Positions 5,385 to 12,625 of a DNA stretch of 19,794 nt are shown here, piece by piece. This stretch comes from CAYVZU01 sp964455935. Lineage in GTDB: Bacteria > Fibrobacterota > CAYVZU01. The DNA lies in assembly GCA_964455935.1 (NCBI GenBank), contig CAYVZU010000072.1, positions 1 through 19,794 on the forward strand, read 5' to 3'. Under the pieces are notes generated by a model. The model was given only the letters and a program-made list of their open reading frames with translations. It was not told the DNA's origin and did no database searches. Both the position numbers and the translations under genes were made by a program. Each line of letters starts with the position of its first letter. The stretch's first letter is position 1.

Positions 5385-7442
5385 ATGGAAAGAAAAATAT
5401 CAAGAAAAACCCTGTTGACCGGTCTTAATCCCCAGCAGCGCGAGGCGGTGGAGCATACAGAAGGGCCGCTGCTGGTATTGGCAGGAGCTGGAAGCGGAAA
5501 GACACGCGTCATCACCCACCGGATCGCGAATCTCATTGAGAAAAAAGTGTGCGGGGCCGAAAATATTTTGGCGATCACGTTTACCAATAAGGCGGCGGCG
5601 GAGATGCGCGGACGTCTGCGCGGACTGGTGCGCCGGTCTTTCGAGCAGATGACGATCTGCACAAGCCACTCACTGGGGAACCGGGTTTTGCGGGAGTTCC
5701 ATGAACAAGCCGGGCTCGGCAAAGACTACACGATCCTTGACGAACATCAGCGCATGGCCGTGCTCAAATCCAAATTGCGCCAGATCACCCGGCGCGAGCA
5801 GGCTGTGGATCTGCCCTGGCTTGGCGGCCGGATCAGCTATTTTAAAAATGCCGGCCAGACTTTTCGCGATGTGCCGGAAGACATCGAAAAGGGACCCCTG
5901 ATCAAACGCGCATTTGAACTTTACGAGCGCGAACTTCTGGCCACTCGCTGCGTGGATTTCGATGACCTGCTTCTGCGTCCGCTCAATCTGCTTCGGGCCA
6001 AGGGCCGCGTTCTTGATATCCTCCGGGATCGGTATCGATTTATCTCCATCGACGAATACCAGGACACAAACCCTCTGCAATTCGAGCTGGTGAAGCTCCT
6101 GACCCAACCCCAAGACAATCTCTGCGCGGTGGGGGACGATGACCAGGGCATCTATTCATGGCGGGGCGCCGATATCCGTAATATCCTGACGTTTAAGACC
6201 ACATTCCCCAAGGCAAAGATCATCAAGCTTGAACAGAACTATCGCTCCACAAATGTGATCCTGCGCGCGGCCAACACCGTCATCGAGAAAAACCGGAACC
6301 GGACGCCTAAGCGCATGTGGTCCTCCAAAGGCGACGGCGAGCCCGTCATGGCGCGCAAGGCCGATGACGAGCAGGACGAGGCCGAATGGGTTTGCCGGCA
6401 GATCCGCGATCTCCAGCAGCAGGGATATGCCCTTTCCTCCATGGCCCTTCTGTACCGGAACAACGCGCAGTCGCGTATTTATGAAGAGGAACTACGGCGG
6501 ACCCGCACTTCCTATCAGCTCCTGGGCGGCGACAGCTTCTATGATTCCAAAGAGGTGCGCGATCTTCTGGCCTACCTGCAGTTCTTCGCCAATCAGCGGG
6601 ACGAATTGAGCCTTGAACGAATCCTGCGCGTGCCCAACAAAGGCATCACGAAAGCGGCGATGGAAGCCCTGAATGCTCGCGCCGCGGCCCAGAAATATTC
6701 GCTTTGGGAGGCATTCTGCGAATCGAGCAGAGTCACTCTTCCCGACGATGACCGGGAGAGAGTCCGGGGCCTTGTGGATTTTGTTCTTCATCAAATTGAG
6801 AAGTTTAAGCCGGGACGGCTATCGCAGGCATTTCGCGCCTTGGTCGAGCAAACAGGATACTTGGCGCATTTGACCAGCGCAAACAGCTCGGACCCCAAGG
6901 TCTTGCAGATGCGTTTGGAGCGGGTTGAGGAGCTTGCCCATAGTATCGAACTGTTCGAGGCGCGATCGCCCAAGGCCCGGCTATCCGATTATCTGCGCGA
7001 AGTTGTGCTCATGATCAATGAAGCCAGGACCGAGGTGTCCGCGCGGGATGCGATCAGCCTCACAACCATCCACGGCAGCAAGGGCATGGAGTATCCCGCT
7101 GTTTTTCTGGTGGGTTTGGATGACGAGCTGCTGCCCAGCAATCGCGCGGTCGAGGAGGGGAGGCTGGAGGAAGAACGCCGTCTTTTCTACGTTGCCGTTA
7201 CGCGGGCTCAGAAGCGATTGTTTCTGTCCTGGCCGGGCTCCAAACTGCGATACCGGAAATCGCACAAGGTCAACGCGTGCCGGTTCATTCGCGACATTCC
7301 CCAAGACTGCCTGGCCGAACCTCTTGGGCAAAGCGATCAGGAGCACCACAGCGCAGTGCGGGATTTTTTTCAGCAAATGAAAGAGAAACTGAGCGGCGCC
7401 CGGCCCGCGGTCGAGCCGAAACCATCCACAACGGAGAGATAA
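5385..7442 (+). CDS. UvrD/Rep/PcrA-family ATP-dependent 3'-5' DNA helicase
   Basis: A 685-residue superfamily 1A helicase that unwinds DNA in repair, replication restart and displacement of bound proteins. All motifs are visible, numbered from ATG 5385: Q-region LNPQQREAV (14-22), Walker A AGAGSGKT (33-40), Ia TFTNKAAAEM (65-74), Walker B DEYQDTN (223-229), III VGDDDQGIYSWRGA (249-262), IV QNYRST (284-289), V TIHGSKGMEY (561-570) and VI EEERRLFYVAVTRAQKRL (595-612). The length is near that of Rep (about 670) and shorter than UvrD, and the THSLG motif Ib resembles Rep. The frame is open upstream to a TTG at 5334, but homology begins after ATG 5385; only a weak AAAGAG lies before it. The next gene starts one base after this stop, so they are cotranscribed. 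The exact subfamily is uncertain. Confidence 0.93.
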   Translation: MERKISRKTLLTGLNPQQREAVEHTEGPLLVLAGAGSGKTRVITHRIANLIEKKVCGAENILAITFTNKAAAEMRGRLRGLVRRSFEQMTICTSHSLGNRVLREFHEQAGLGKDYTILDEHQRMAVLKSKLRQITRREQAVDLPWLGGRISYFKNAGQTFRDVPEDIEKGPLIKRAFELYERELLATRCVDFDDLLLRPLNLLRAKGRVLDILRDRYRFISIDEYQDTNPLQFELVKLLTQPQDNLCAVGDDDQGIYSWRGADIRNILTFKTTFPKAKIIKLEQNYRSTNVILRAANTVIEKNRNRTPKRMWSSKGDGEPVMARKADDEQDEAEWVCRQIRDLQQQGYALSSMALLYRNNAQSRIYEEELRRTRTSYQLLGGDSFYDSKEVRDLLAYLQFFANQRDELSLERILRVPNKGITKAAMEALNARAAAQKYSLWEAFCESSRVTLPDDDRERVRGLVDFVLHQIEKFKPGRLSQAFRALVEQTGYLAHLTSANSSDPKVLQMRLERVEELAHSIELFEARSPKARLSDYLREVVLMINEARTEVSARDAISLTTIHGSKGMEYPAVFLVGLDDELLPSNRAVEEGRLEEERRLFYVAVTRAQKRLFLSWPGSKLRYRKSHKVNACRFIRDIPQDCLAEPLGQSDQEHHSAVRDFFQQMKEKLSGARPAVEPKPSTTER

Positions 7443-7443
7443 T

Positions 7444-8544
7444 ATGGGAGAAAAGGAATCGCTGATTCACTTTGCCGATGCGGCCGTGGATGCGCCGGAA
7501 CCGGACAAGACGCTTCCGGCGAAGTTCAAGCGAATGCTGCTTCGCATGAGGCTGGAGGAACGGGTCAAAGGCAAATCCGTCGGCATCAAAATGCATTTTG
7601 GCGGAGGCATTGGCTACTCGACCATTCATCCGATCTTCATCCGTATTCTGATCGAGGCTCTGCGGAATGCAGGGGCCAAGTCCATCAAGTGCATGGATGG
7701 GGTCTCGCCCCGCGAAGGTTTCGTCCGCGGCTACACGCCGGAAAACTTGGGCTGCGATGTGGTTTCGTGTTTTGGCGCAAGCGGAAAATATTACCGATCT
7801 CAAAAAATCGGATTCAAGAAGCTGGACGAAGTGCAACTGGGCGGGGAAGCCCTGGACTGCGACTTCTTTCTGAATCTTTCACATATCAAAGGCCATGGCG
7901 ACTGCGGCTTTGGCGGCGCCCTTAAAAACATTTCCATGGGAATCGTAACGCAGGAAGGGCGGGGCAAAATACATGCTCTTGAAGGCGGGATTTCGTATGA
8001 CCCCAAAAAATGCCGGTTCTGTCTGAAGTGCATTAAATCCTGTCGCACCGGGGCGATTTCCGCGAACAAGGAAAAGAAAGTGGTCCGCTTTTTCTTCCAC
8101 AACTGCACCTACTGCCGGCACTGTGTCATGATCTGTCCCGAAGGCGCCGTCAAAATGACGGGCGTCCGTTTCGAGGACTTCTCCAAAGGGTTGGCTTTGG
8201 CGGGGAAGGCGTTCCTGGCGAATTTCGACCGCAAGGATACGCTCTATATCAACTTCCTGACCAATATCACCATTTTCTGCGACTGCTGGGGCATGAGTAC
8301 CCCCTCGCTGGTTCCGGATATTGGGATCCTGGCCTCGGACGACATTGTCTCCATCGAACGCGCCAGCCTGGATCTGGTCAAGACCAAGGATCTTCTTCCC
8401 AATGGATTGCCCAAGAACAGAAAGCTTGGGTCGGGGAAACACCTGTTCGAGAAAATCCATGGAAAGGATCCATACCTGTCCATCGAGTATCTTGAGAAGG
8501 TGTACGGGGGAAACCGGAAATACCGGCTGGAAGAGGTAAAGTAG
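7444..8544 (+). CDS. DUF362 domain protein with two 4Fe-4S clusters
   Basis: A 366-residue protein: a DUF362 domain with an embedded bacterial-type ferredoxin unit. The N-terminal half has the DUF362 features (VGIKMHFGGGIGYSTIHP, LSHIKGHGDCGFGGALKNISMG). The ferredoxin part has C190, C193, C196, C200 and C221, C224, C227, C231 in CxxCxxCxxxC arrangement, the second followed by Pro, as for two [4Fe-4S] clusters. Such proteins are widespread in anaerobes, with electron transfer presumed but no established reaction. The start ATG 7444 lies one base after the helicase stop with GGAGAG just upstream, so expression is probably coupled. No signal peptide, so cytoplasmic. Family assignment is secure; function is open. 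Confidence 0.9.
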   Translation: MGEKESLIHFADAAVDAPEPDKTLPAKFKRMLLRMRLEERVKGKSVGIKMHFGGGIGYSTIHPIFIRILIEALRNAGAKSIKCMDGVSPREGFVRGYTPENLGCDVVSCFGASGKYYRSQKIGFKKLDEVQLGGEALDCDFFLNLSHIKGHGDCGFGGALKNISMGIVTQEGRGKIHALEGGISYDPKKCRFCLKCIKSCRTGAISANKEKKVVRFFFHNCTYCRHCVMICPEGAVKMTGVRFEDFSKGLALAGKAFLANFDRKDTLYINFLTNITIFCDCWGMSTPSLVPDIGILASDDIVSIERASLDLVKTKDLLPNGLPKNRKLGSGKHLFEKIHGKDPYLSIEYLEKVYGGNRKYRLEEVK

Positions 8545-8545
8545 C

Positions 8546-8571
8546 CGGGAGCAGGGAGACGGGAGCAGGGA
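8546..8571 (+). repeat. Tandem 14-mer repeat (CGGGAGCAGGGAGA)
   Basis: CGGGAGCAGGGAGA (8546-8559) is followed directly by CGGGAGCAGGGA (8560-8571), just after the DUF362 stop. Loosely complementary CTCCCG and TCTCCCGAC follow at about 8623-8645, so the gap between the two genes could fold into a long imperfect hairpin. GGGAGCAGGGA-type tandem repeats recur in many environmental genomes. Confidence 0.5.
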
Positions 8572-8658
8572 CAAAAGATTGGAATCGAAACTTGGTTTTT
8601 TCTTCCTGCTTTGGGCTTTAATCTCCCGATTCCTTTCTCCCGACACCCGACTATTCTA

Positions 8659-9471
8659 ATGTGGTACTTCCTCGATACCGGCGAGAACAATGGGGCGTGG
8701 AATATGGCCCTGGACGAGGCGCTCTGCCAAGAGGCGGAGAAGGATCCGGAATTCCTGGTGATAAGGCTCTATGGCTGGAAACCGTGGTGCGTTTCGATTG
8801 GCTACAGCCAGAAGGCGGATCACGAAGTAAACTTTGCGGCGCTTCGCGAATCGGGATTTGATTTTGTCCGGCGTGCCACCGGCGGCCGCGCGGTTCTCCA
8901 TGCAAATGAACTTACCTATAGCGTAATCGCCAATCCCGCCTGCAAGCGAATCGGCTTTGACCTTCACGAAACTTATGTCATTATCGGCAACGCCATTCTG
9001 GCCGGTCTAAGCGAAGCCGGTTTCGCAGGGATTTCGCTGGCTCGCTCCAAGATGCACGAGTCTGGGGCCAAGGTCTCCGCGCACCCATGCTTTTCCAGCA
9101 CTGCCCGGTCGGAAATTGTTTGGAATGGCCGCAAACTGGTTGGCAGCGCACAGAAGCGGACGTATGGGGCAGTCCTCCAGCATGGGTCCATTCCCCTTGG
9201 TCCGGAATACCGTAATCTGGCCGGGTTACTCAACCTGGAACCGGCAACGGCCGAGATGCGTCAACAGGAAATGCTTGCCCGTTCCGCATGCCTGGCCGAG
9301 ATTGGGAATCCTCCAGCGTATGATGCGTTGGTCAGTTCGATGATCAGGGGTTTTGCCGGCATCCTGGGTACGTCCGGTGAGCCTTACGCAATACCGGAGC
9401 CTGTCGCGGAGCATGCCCGTAACCTGGTCCAAGAGAAGTATTCGAGCGAATGCTGGAACAGAAAATTCTGA
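8659..9471 (+). CDS. LipM-like octanoyltransferase (lipoate/biotin ligase fold)
   Basis: A 270-residue protein of the BPL/LplA/LipB fold. It has the signature RRATGGRAVLHANELTYSV and GRKLVGSAQKRTYGAVLQHGS. In the LipM group the catalytic residue is a cysteine shortly before these last motifs; here it is C144 (AHPCFSSTARSEIVWNGRK). This supports octanoyl transfer from octanoyl-ACP to a lipoyl domain or GcvH, the first step of lipoate synthesis, rather than ATP-dependent salvage by LplA, although the latter cannot be excluded. The start is ATG 8659 (MWYFLDTGENNGAWNMALDEAL is the family N-terminus); a TTG at 8611 also opens the frame but sits in the repeat-like spacer. No clear Shine-Dalgarno. 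It follows the DUF362 gene by 114 bases on the same strand. Confidence 0.85.
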   Translation: MWYFLDTGENNGAWNMALDEALCQEAEKDPEFLVIRLYGWKPWCVSIGYSQKADHEVNFAALRESGFDFVRRATGGRAVLHANELTYSVIANPACKRIGFDLHETYVIIGNAILAGLSEAGFAGISLARSKMHESGAKVSAHPCFSSTARSEIVWNGRKLVGSAQKRTYGAVLQHGSIPLGPEYRNLAGLLNLEPATAEMRQQEMLARSACLAEIGNPPAYDALVSSMIRGFAGILGTSGEPYAIPEPVAEHARNLVQEKYSSECWNRKF

Positions 9472-9521
9472 GACAAGTTTGGCAGGGAATTGAGGAGACA
9501 GAAGATAGGAGTCGTTGGTAT

Positions 9522-9629
9522 ACCTCCCCCGGCCTGCGGCCACCCCCTCCAGAGGGGGACAAAAAGGCGGAGCCGGAACTCTGGAAAATGTCCCACTCAC
9601 CGAGGGGGTGGCCGAAGGCCGGGGGAGGT
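9522..9629. repeat. 28-bp-arm inverted repeat between convergent genes
   Basis: The left arm (9522-9549, beginning ACCTCCCCCGGCCTGCGGCC) and right arm (9602-9629, beginning GAGGGGGTGGCCGAAGGCCG) pair at 27 of 28 positions across a 52-nt spacer. Each arm also holds GGCC-rich inner symmetry. It fills the gap between the convergent LipM-like and oxidoreductase genes and would form a very stable hairpin in RNA from either side. It could act as a bidirectional terminator, or be a miniature mobile element. Confidence 0.8.
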
Positions 9630-9646
9630 TAGAGGTGCTTTGTGCC

Positions 9647-10621
9647 CTACAATTCCACTCTACCGCACTCCAGCGCTTTGTCGCAGGCCAGTGTCAGCTG
9701 CAATGTCTTTAGCCCGTCGCTGTAGTCCGACGGATTGGCCGACCAGTCGCCGGTCTGGACCATTTTCAGAAAGGTCTCATTCTGATAATGGTGAATGGGC
9801 CGGCCGCCCTGCTCGAACACGCGTTTGCGTCCGCCGTCTTCCACCTCCAGCGAGCCCTTGGAGAGATTGAGGCGATAAATCCGCTTCTCTCCAAAGAACA
9901 CCATTTCGTTACGCCATTTGTCTCCAATCCAGGTGTGCTGGTGCGAGCAGAGAAGGCCGTTTGCGAATACAAGCGTGATTGACATGATCTCGTCGATGGT
10001 GTAGCCTTTCTCTTTGGCTTTATGGGGGTTGCGCGCAATCCCCCTGACTTCCCTGACCTCGCCAAAAAGACTCCGCAGCAGATCCAGGTTGTGCGTGGCC
10101 TGGTCAATCAAGGCCCCGCCCGAAAGGTCCTTGTCATAGAACCAGGCCGGAAGGCTCCGGTCCAGCGAAACGCCGCAGCCATAAAACGACTGCGCCAGGT
10201 GAATCGTATCGTCCTTCATTTCCTTGCGAAGCTCGGCCACAACGGGCATGGAGCGGAACACGTAACCCACCTGCACCTTGGCCTTGCGCTGGTCCAGTTC
10301 GCGGGCGATTGCGGCCGCGTTTTCCTCCATGCGTTCCACCGGCTTTTCACAGAATACGGGGATCCCCCGCTGTGCGCAGGCGATCAGCGGATCCTTGCGA
10401 ACCTGCGGGGGCGTACAGATCCAGACCGCGTCGAGTTTCTCTTGATCAAGCATTTGGCGGAAATCGCCATAGCCGGCGCCGCCATTCTGCTTCAGGGATC
10501 TTTCCAGGTTATTGGCATTTACATCGCAAAGAGCCTTGATCGCCAAATCGGATTGCGAACGAATAAATTGCAAATGTGTTCCGGAGATGCCGCCGGTTCC
10601 AATTACGCCTACTTTAATCAT
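9647..10621 (-). CDS. Gfo/Idh/MocA-family NAD(P)-dependent oxidoreductase
   Basis: A 324-residue sugar or polyol dehydrogenase-type enzyme. The N-terminal Rossmann domain has VGVIGTGGISGTH (residues 4-16), and the family dinucleotide/substrate motif is CEKPVER (EKP at 92-94). The C-terminal domain has the GGALIDQATHNLDLL motif with D173 and H177, the family catalytic pair. Substrates in this family are inositols, sugars and sugar derivatives. The ATG at 10621 has GGAGG about eight bases upstream and overlaps the end of the preceding isomerase gene by 8 bases; the longer frame from 10645 would add eight unlikely residues. It forms a translationally coupled operon with that gene. The substrate is not determined. 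Confidence 0.92.
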   Translation of the reverse strand: MIKVGVIGTGGISGTHLQFIRSQSDLAIKALCDVNANNLERSLKQNGGAGYGDFRQMLDQEKLDAVWICTPPQVRKDPLIACAQRGIPVFCEKPVERMEENAAAIARELDQRKAKVQVGYVFRSMPVVAELRKEMKDDTIHLAQSFYGCGVSLDRSLPAWFYDKDLSGGALIDQATHNLDLLRSLFGEVREVRGIARNPHKAKEKGYTIDEIMSITLVFANGLLCSHQHTWIGDKWRNEMVFFGEKRIYRLNLSKGSLEVEDGGRKRVFEQGGRPIHHYQNETFLKMVQTGDWSANPSDYSDGLKTLQLTLACDKALECGRVEL

Positions 10622-11447
10622 GTTTTGTTCCCTCCAGAATTCCATCGAGATACTTTACGGTTTCGGCGATATCAGCCGTCTGCTGCGGCCCCGAGATTTC
10701 ACGCTCGATAATGTATTCACCCTTGAATCCGGTTTCCTCCAGTCGTCGGATGAATTCCGGAAACCGAACCCTGCCTTGGCCCACCTTCACTTCTTTTCCC
10801 AGTTTCATGGGGTCTGTGGGGTACAATCCATCCTTGGCATGCACGTTTCGAACATGGGCGCCAAACACATCCAGTGAATCGATCGGGCTTGCCTTTCCGT
10901 AAAGAATCAGGTTGGCTGGATCAAGATTGATGCCCAGATTACCGGTGCCAACCAACTGAATCAGCCGCAGCAGAGCTACGGGCGTTTCCTGGCCGGTTTC
11001 GAACCAGAACTCCAAGCCTAAGCTCTTGTAAAATATGGCTAAATCGCGCACGGCTTCAACCGTTGCCAGAAGCTGCGGATCCTGAGGATTCTCTGGAATA
11101 AACCCCAGGTGCGTGATCACGGCCGGGACGCCCAGAGTCTTGGCGAACGGTCCCGCTTTCTTGAGAGCTTCAATGCGCTCCTTCCGGTATTTCTCAGGAA
11201 CAATGCCCAGATTGCCTGGTCCTTCCGTGAAATTCCAGCTTGCAGGTCCGGGCCAGCCGGCCCAGAATGAGGTCATGCGGACGTTTTGGCTTTCGGACTC
11301 GGACCGGGCCTTCCGGGCCAGATCGTCTGTCCAGATCTCCGGATTCCAGCTTACAAGCTGACATACACTCAATCCGAACTCCGCGACCTCCGCGAAATTG
11401 GGCTTGTTGGATTTAAGGCTGCTGATCACCCCAATTCTTTTGTTCAT
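10614..11447 (-). CDS. Sugar phosphate isomerase/epimerase, TIM-barrel (AP endonuclease 2 family)
   Basis: A 277-residue xylose-isomerase-like TIM barrel. Visible motifs include the first strand and helix (IGVISSLKSNKPNFAEVAEFGL), VITHLGFIP, FWFETGQETP with a metal-binding Glu, GINLDPANLIL with a metal-binding Asp, AHVRNVHAKDG, and EYIIERE near the C-terminus with another Glu. These enzymes interconvert keto and epimeric sugars or inositol derivatives, consistent with the cotranscribed oxidoreductase. The start at 11447 has GGAGGAG three bases before ATG. First gene of the two-gene operon, divergent from the AraC gene, which suggests control by that regulator and a catabolic role. The exact sugar cannot be told. 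Confidence 0.88.
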   Translation of the reverse strand: MNKRIGVISSLKSNKPNFAEVAEFGLSVCQLVSWNPEIWTDDLARKARSESESQNVRMTSFWAGWPGPASWNFTEGPGNLGIVPEKYRKERIEALKKAGPFAKTLGVPAVITHLGFIPENPQDPQLLATVEAVRDLAIFYKSLGLEFWFETGQETPVALLRLIQLVGTGNLGINLDPANLILYGKASPIDSLDVFGAHVRNVHAKDGLYPTDPMKLGKEVKVGQGRVRFPEFIRRLEETGFKGEYIIEREISGPQQTADIAETVKYLDGILEGTKHD

Positions 11448-11625
11448 GCTCTCCTCCGCCTTTCCATTGTACGTTTATCGTGAGCTGCCGTGTCCTCGTT
11501 TTATCGAGGAGCTTACCCTTTTATGGAACTTTCCTTTAAGACCTACCATAAGCTACAAATCAACAGCCATGATATGAAATAGCTAATTTATTGATAAATT
11601 TAACATCTATGATTATTTTTCCCAA
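11448..11625. promoter_or_regulatory. Divergent promoter region with candidate AraC-type sites
   Basis: 178 bp between the isomerase operon and the AraC gene. The direct repeat CGTTTATCGTGAGCT (11472-11486) and CGTTTTATCGAGGAGCT (11497-11513) has the tandem same-strand layout AraC-type dimers often use, with starts 25 bases apart. The second copy also contains a 6-bp palindrome (TCCTCG/CGAGGA). The side nearest the AraC start is AT-rich. Promoter hexamers could not be assigned with confidence. Confidence 0.4.
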
Positions 11626-12537
11626 ATGGACCCCAATCTTTTGGGCCGCTTGGCGCAGCAGGTCAGCCAGCTTCCGGCGCCAAAAGATTACTTCATTGGA
11701 ACTCCCCGCGTTTCTTCGCCGCTTCCCAGAAACATTCTGTTGTTTCCGCGAATAAGCCAGAAGGAACTGATTGGCAATGCCGATACGGTTCATCCTCGTT
11801 TTGTACTTATAACCAATCTTCAAACCTCGGGAACAGTCATGCTTGACGGCGTGGGATATCGTCTTGACCCCGGACATGCACTACTTATCTTTTCGCACCA
11901 GTTTCATCACTATGTCGCGCTTGAATCGCCGGCCATCTGTTGGCTGTTTACGACCTTCGAATTGGAAATTCATGAGGCTATGTTGCCGACCCGGAACAGG
12001 CCGCTTCCTGTATCCAAGGAGTATCTATCCTGCTTGCAGAGCCTGGTCGATCTTATCCTTGCCAAACCAATTCAGGAACCCCGGATTGCCGCCAGAGCCC
12101 AGCTCCTGTGCGGATTGCTGATCAATGAACTGGAGGCCACGGCAGGAAATGCCGCTCCCCATACCGGCGGAAAGCCGGGGACGGGACGGACAGGGGTGGC
12201 GCTGGTTGAACGGGTGAATGGACTTATCAACGCACGGATGGACCGCCCCCTTTCTGTATCCGGCCTGGCCCGGAGCATATCGCTTTCCGCAAGCCACTTG
12301 CGCTGCATTTATCGGAAAGCCATGGGAATGAGCATCGGCGCCTACTGGCGGACCATGCGCATTCACAAGGCTGGAGAATTGCTGGGAAATTCCGATCTCA
12401 ATGTGACTCAGATCGCGCAGGCCTGCGGCTTTGATTCCGTATTCTCGTTTTCGCGCGCGTTTCGCACAATGCGCGGGGTTTCGCCAAGGCAATACCGAAA
12501 AATGCTGCGGGAGCCGACCGCCTCTTTTCGCTCTTGA
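11626..12537 (+). CDS. AraC-family transcriptional regulator
   Basis: A 303-residue two-domain regulator. The N-terminal half (residues about 35-115) carries a cupin-like effector or dimerisation domain (GTVMLDGVGYRLDPGHALLIFSHQFHHYV). The C-terminal domain holds two helix-turn-helix motifs: PLSVSGLARSISLSASHLRCIYRKAMG (about 208-234) and LNVTQIAQACGFDSVFSFSRAFR (258-280), ending in GVSPRQYRKML. A roughly 15-residue glycine-rich linker lies around 178-190. AraC proteins of this sort usually sense a sugar and activate a neighbouring catabolic operon, and this one is divergent from an isomerase/oxidoreductase pair. The start ATG 11626 has no good Shine-Dalgarno. The stop codon overlaps the -35 box of the next gene's promoter. 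Confidence 0.9.
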   Translation: MDPNLLGRLAQQVSQLPAPKDYFIGTPRVSSPLPRNILLFPRISQKELIGNADTVHPRFVLITNLQTSGTVMLDGVGYRLDPGHALLIFSHQFHHYVALESPAICWLFTTFELEIHEAMLPTRNRPLPVSKEYLSCLQSLVDLILAKPIQEPRIAARAQLLCGLLINELEATAGNAAPHTGGKPGTGRTGVALVERVNGLINARMDRPLSVSGLARSISLSASHLRCIYRKAMGMSIGAYWRTMRIHKAGELLGNSDLNVTQIAQACGFDSVFSFSRAFRTMRGVSPRQYRKMLREPTASFRS

Positions 12538-12580
12538 CAAGCACATCGCGCCCGAATTATTATTAGCATATGCTATTAAT
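12534..12580 (+). promoter_or_regulatory. Sigma-70 promoter with overlapping palindromic operator, upstream of DUF134 gene
   Basis: TTGACA (12534-12539) is separated by 18 bases from TATTAT (12558-12563). Overlapping the -10 is the perfect 12-bp palindrome TAGCATATGCTA (12564-12575), extending to a 22-base near-palindrome (12559-12580, 20 of 22 matching). Its place over the -10 and start region suggests a repressor site, most simply for autoregulation by the DUF134 protein encoded next. Confidence 0.6.
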
Positions 12581-12625
12581 GTCCTGCAACCGGAATGCCC
12601 GCTCCAATTCTTTGCGAGCCGCCCA

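Noticed and set aside
9490..9870. Plus-strand ORFs across the large inverted repeat
   Set aside because: They consist of repeat sequence and the antisense of the oxidoreductase gene.
10022..10711. 229-residue plus-strand ORF opposite the oxidoreductase
   Set aside because: It is a shadow of the firmly identified oxidoreductase gene on the other strand, with no recognisable motifs or ribosome binding site.
12431..12625. N-terminal extension of the DUF134 protein into the AraC gene
   Set aside because: It overlaps the AraC coding region and the promoter; DUF134 homology starts at the ATG at 12626.
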